A DNA stretch of 8,138 bases from Thermodesulfobacteriota bacterium (GTDB lineage: Bacteria > Desulfobacterota > Thermodesulfobacteria > Thermodesulfobacteriales > Thermodesulfobacteriaceae), in the NCBI GenBank assembly GCA_003641645.1, contig QNAZ01000033.1, positions 1 through 8,138 on the forward strand, in the 5' to 3' direction. The notes beneath the pieces were generated by a model that was not told the DNA's origin, searched no databases, and saw only the letters and a list, made by a program, of their open reading frames with translations. Below are positions 5,940-8,138 of the stretch, one piece after another. Positions within the stretch are counted from its first letter, which is position 1; each line of letters starts with the position of its first letter. A program made the position numbers and the translations under genes.

Positions 5940-8039
5940 TTATATTCTTCCTATTATCATTCTTGCATCAAGAGCAATACCTCCTTTATGTTTTACTACA
6001 TAAGGATTGATGTCAACCTCTTTTATGATGGGAAAATCTGTAACGAGCTGAGAAAGTCTTAAAATTTTATCTACTATATTTTCTTTATCATAGGGAGGCT
6101 CACCTCTTACTCCTTCTAATATTTTACTTCCTTTTATTTCTTCTATCATTTCATAAGCTTCCTCTTTACTTACAGGAGTTATTCTGAAAGAAACATCCTT
6201 TAACACTTCTACATATATTCCCCCGAGTCCAAACATAATCATGTGTCCAAATGTTTTATCGTAACTAACCCCTAAAATGACTTCTTTACCATCTGTAACC
6301 ATTTCATAAACCATAACTCCTTTTATATAAGCACTGGACATAAACCTTTTGACATTTAATGTGATATCAACAAATCCATTGTAAACTTCTTCTGCATTTT
6401 TAAGATTCAGTTTTACTCCTCCAACATCAGTTTTGTGCAAAATATTAGGCGAAGAAACCTTTAAAACTACAGGATAACCTATTTTTTCTGCTATCTCCAC
6501 AGCCTCTTCTGGAGTTCTGGCTAAAGCTTTTTTAGGAAAATTAAATCCATAAAGAGATAAAATTTCTGTAGTATTCTCATCTCCTATTGATGTCACACCT
6601 GCATTTTCTAAAACTTCTAAAATAAGTTTTACCTTTTCTTTATTCTCTGGTAATATCTCTATTTTTGGAATTTCTGGCTCTTTTTTACTTTTAATTATAC
6701 TAAAATCAATAAGTTTTCTGTAAGAATTAATAGCAACAGAAGGATCTGAATAACAGGGAATTTGCTGAGACTTTAAAATTTTTACTGCAGATTTAACTTT
6801 TTTCCCACCTATAAAACAAGTAAATATAGGTTTTTCTGAAATTTTATTTATATTAATAATCTCTTTAGCAACATTTTCTGTATCAGTAACAGCCTGAGGA
6901 GTAAGAATTACACATATTCCATCAACAACTTCATCCTTTATTGCCTGTTCCAAAACTACTTTATATCTCTCTGAAGTAGCATCCCCTATAACATCTATAG
7001 GATTATACAAAGATGCTGTAGGAGGAAGTTTATCTACTATGGCTTCTATAGAATTTTTACTCATTGGATCAAGTCTAATTCCGAGTCTATCTGCTGTATC
7101 TGCAGCTATAATTCCAGGACCACCTGCATTAGTAATTACAAGTAATCTATTCCCTTTAGGTAGTTTTTTCACTTTAAAAATTTCTGCCATTTCAAAAAGT
7201 TCTTTGATTCCATTTACTCTTATAATTCCTGCCTTTTTAAAAGCTTCAGTTAAAGCTCTATCTGAGCCAGCAAGAGCTCCTGTATGAGATGAAGCAGCTC
7301 TTGCTCCTGCTTCTGTGCTTCCAGATTTTATAATTATAACTGGTTTAATTTTAGCAACCTTCTGAGCAATCTCTAAAAATCTTTTTCCATCTTTAATATC
7401 TTCTATATATCCTAAAATTACATCTGTATCTGGATCATTACCAAAATATTCTAAAAAATCTGTTTCATTCAAATCTGCTTTATTTCCAAGGCTAACAAAT
7501 TTATTAAAACCAAAATCATTTTCTATAGCCCAATCAATAAGAGCAACACCTAAAGCACCTGATTGAGAAAAAAAAGATACTCTCCCAGAGGGAGGTAAAT
7601 TTGGAGCAAAAGTAGCATTCATATTATTAAAAGTATTGATTACACCTAAACAATTAGGACCAACCATCTTCATTTTTGCTTCTTTAACTATTTTGGTAAT
7701 TTCTTTTTCAAGTTGTATACCCTCTCCTCCTATTTCTCTGAAACCAGCTGTAATAACAACTACTCCTTTTATCCCCTGATCAGCACAATCTTTTATAACT
7801 GGGAGAACCCCTTTAGCAGGAATTGCTATTATAGCTAAATCTATTTTGTCAGGAATATCCTTTACTGAGGAATAACATTTTCTTCCAAGAATTTCTTTTC
7901 TTTTGACATTAACAGGATAAACTTTTCCTTTAAAACCTTGTTCAATAAGATTTTTAAATATTACATGCCCTACCTTTTTTCTATCCTCTGAAGCTCCAAT
8001 TACTGCAACAGAAGATGGATTAAATATAAAATCAAGCAT
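5940..8039 (-). CDS. ADP-forming acyl-CoA (acetyl-CoA) synthetase, fused alpha-beta
   Basis: A 699-aa cytosolic enzyme that interconverts acyl-CoA, ADP and Pi with the free acid, ATP and CoA; in acetate-forming anaerobes it makes ATP by substrate-level phosphorylation. Domain order: CoA-binding Rossmann domain (1-130, opening FNPSSVAVIGAS), succinyl-CoA-ligase-like domain (150-290), second ligase-CoA domain (300-445), then an ATP-grasp domain (475-699). The two relay histidines are visible: H252 in SSHTGALAG, the phosphohistidine of the alpha part, and H535 in SPNILHKTDVGGV of the beta part. LEGVRGEPPYD and KEVDINPY near the C-terminus are typical ATP-grasp/metal-site segments. Archaeal enzymes often have separate alpha and beta subunits, whereas the fused form is common in bacteria and some archaea. 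The ATG start fits the family, but only a poor ribosome site precedes it. The acid could be acetate, propionate, a branched-chain or an aryl acid; residues alone do not decide. Confidence 0.94.
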   Translation of the reverse strand: MLDFIFNPSSVAVIGASEDRKKVGHVIFKNLIEQGFKGKVYPVNVKRKEILGRKCYSSVKDIPDKIDLAIIAIPAKGVLPVIKDCADQGIKGVVVITAGFREIGGEGIQLEKEITKIVKEAKMKMVGPNCLGVINTFNNMNATFAPNLPPSGRVSFFSQSGALGVALIDWAIENDFGFNKFVSLGNKADLNETDFLEYFGNDPDTDVILGYIEDIKDGKRFLEIAQKVAKIKPVIIIKSGSTEAGARAASSHTGALAGSDRALTEAFKKAGIIRVNGIKELFEMAEIFKVKKLPKGNRLLVITNAGGPGIIAADTADRLGIRLDPMSKNSIEAIVDKLPPTASLYNPIDVIGDATSERYKVVLEQAIKDEVVDGICVILTPQAVTDTENVAKEIININKISEKPIFTCFIGGKKVKSAVKILKSQQIPCYSDPSVAINSYRKLIDFSIIKSKKEPEIPKIEILPENKEKVKLILEVLENAGVTSIGDENTTEILSLYGFNFPKKALARTPEEAVEIAEKIGYPVVLKVSSPNILHKTDVGGVKLNLKNAEEVYNGFVDITLNVKRFMSSAYIKGVMVYEMVTDGKEVILGVSYDKTFGHMIMFGLGGIYVEVLKDVSFRITPVSKEEAYEMIEEIKGSKILEGVRGEPPYDKENIVDKILRLSQLVTDFPIIKEVDINPYVVKHKGGIALDARMIIGRI

Positions 8040-8138
8040 GGTTTAAAGTATTATTATTTTGATTTTAAAATTCGAAAAATTAAATAATAACTTTAAAAGA
8101 TTTTTTTAATTTTTCAATTCTTAAGTATAGATTAAACA
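8040..8138 (-). promoter_or_regulatory. Upstream region of the ACD-DRTGG-mtaD cluster
   Basis: About 100 bp of extremely AT-rich DNA with no coding sequence lies upstream of the first gene of the cluster. TATACT on the minus strand (8124-8129) is a fair -10 element, but its -35 partner would lie at or beyond the window edge. No Shine-Dalgarno site is clear before the ATG; the bases just upstream read ACTTTAAACC. A promoter here is expected from the gene layout rather than shown by the sequence. Confidence 0.25.

Noticed and set aside
7039..7287. Plus-strand 82-codon hydrophobic frame
   Set aside because: Antisense to the conserved ACD core that includes the phosphohistidine segment; its composition follows from the opposite strand.

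Overview
The window is AT-rich bacterial DNA in which all five intact genes lie on the minus strand, with Shine-Dalgarno sites of bacterial type in front of several of them. The low GC content, the lysine/glutamate-rich proteins, an ADP-forming acyl-CoA synthetase of the archaeal/anaerobe type and a DsrE-like protein together suggest a thermophilic anaerobe, perhaps near Thermodesulfobacteria. That placement is an inference from gene content and style; no marker gene is present to settle it.

Reading in the direction of transcription (right to left), the window opens with a compact three-gene cluster. First is a fused alpha-beta ADP-forming acyl-CoA synthetase (5940-8039). After a 21-bp gap comes a BioD-like/DRTGG-domain protein (4857-5918) that resembles the N-terminal regulatory half of long phosphotransacetylases. 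After a 15-bp gap comes an amidohydrolase of the MTA/SAH deaminase family, mtaD (3531-4841). A roughly 380-bp AT-rich gap leads to a small DsrE-like protein (2790-3146) with its own strong ribosome binding site. A roughly 600-bp gap then separates it from an AMP-forming acetyl-CoA synthetase, acs (104-2173). That second gap is not empty: it holds a decayed copy of the 3' end of mtaD (about 2405-2570) and, just beyond it, a 10-bp inverted repeat.

Functionally the window centres on acetate/acetyl-CoA interconversion. ACD reversibly couples acyl-CoA to ADP/ATP and usually runs towards acetate and ATP. ACS irreversibly activates acetate at the cost of ATP to AMP. The DRTGG protein is probably an accessory or sensor for the ACD step. 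MtaD belongs to methylthioadenosine / S-adenosylhomocysteine salvage and appears simply to share the transcript.

The first 124 bases form a perfect palindrome centred between bases 62 and 63. It contains the acs terminator core and mirrors the last codons of acs. It runs right to the window edge, so it is either an assembly fold-back or the edge of a larger inverted duplication. I see no RNA genes, CRISPR arrays or intact mobile elements, and nothing that amounts to a clearly new system. The most notable items are the terminal palindrome, the mtaD remnant, the altered nucleotide-binding loop of the DRTGG protein, and the co-location of two opposite acetate-activating enzymes.
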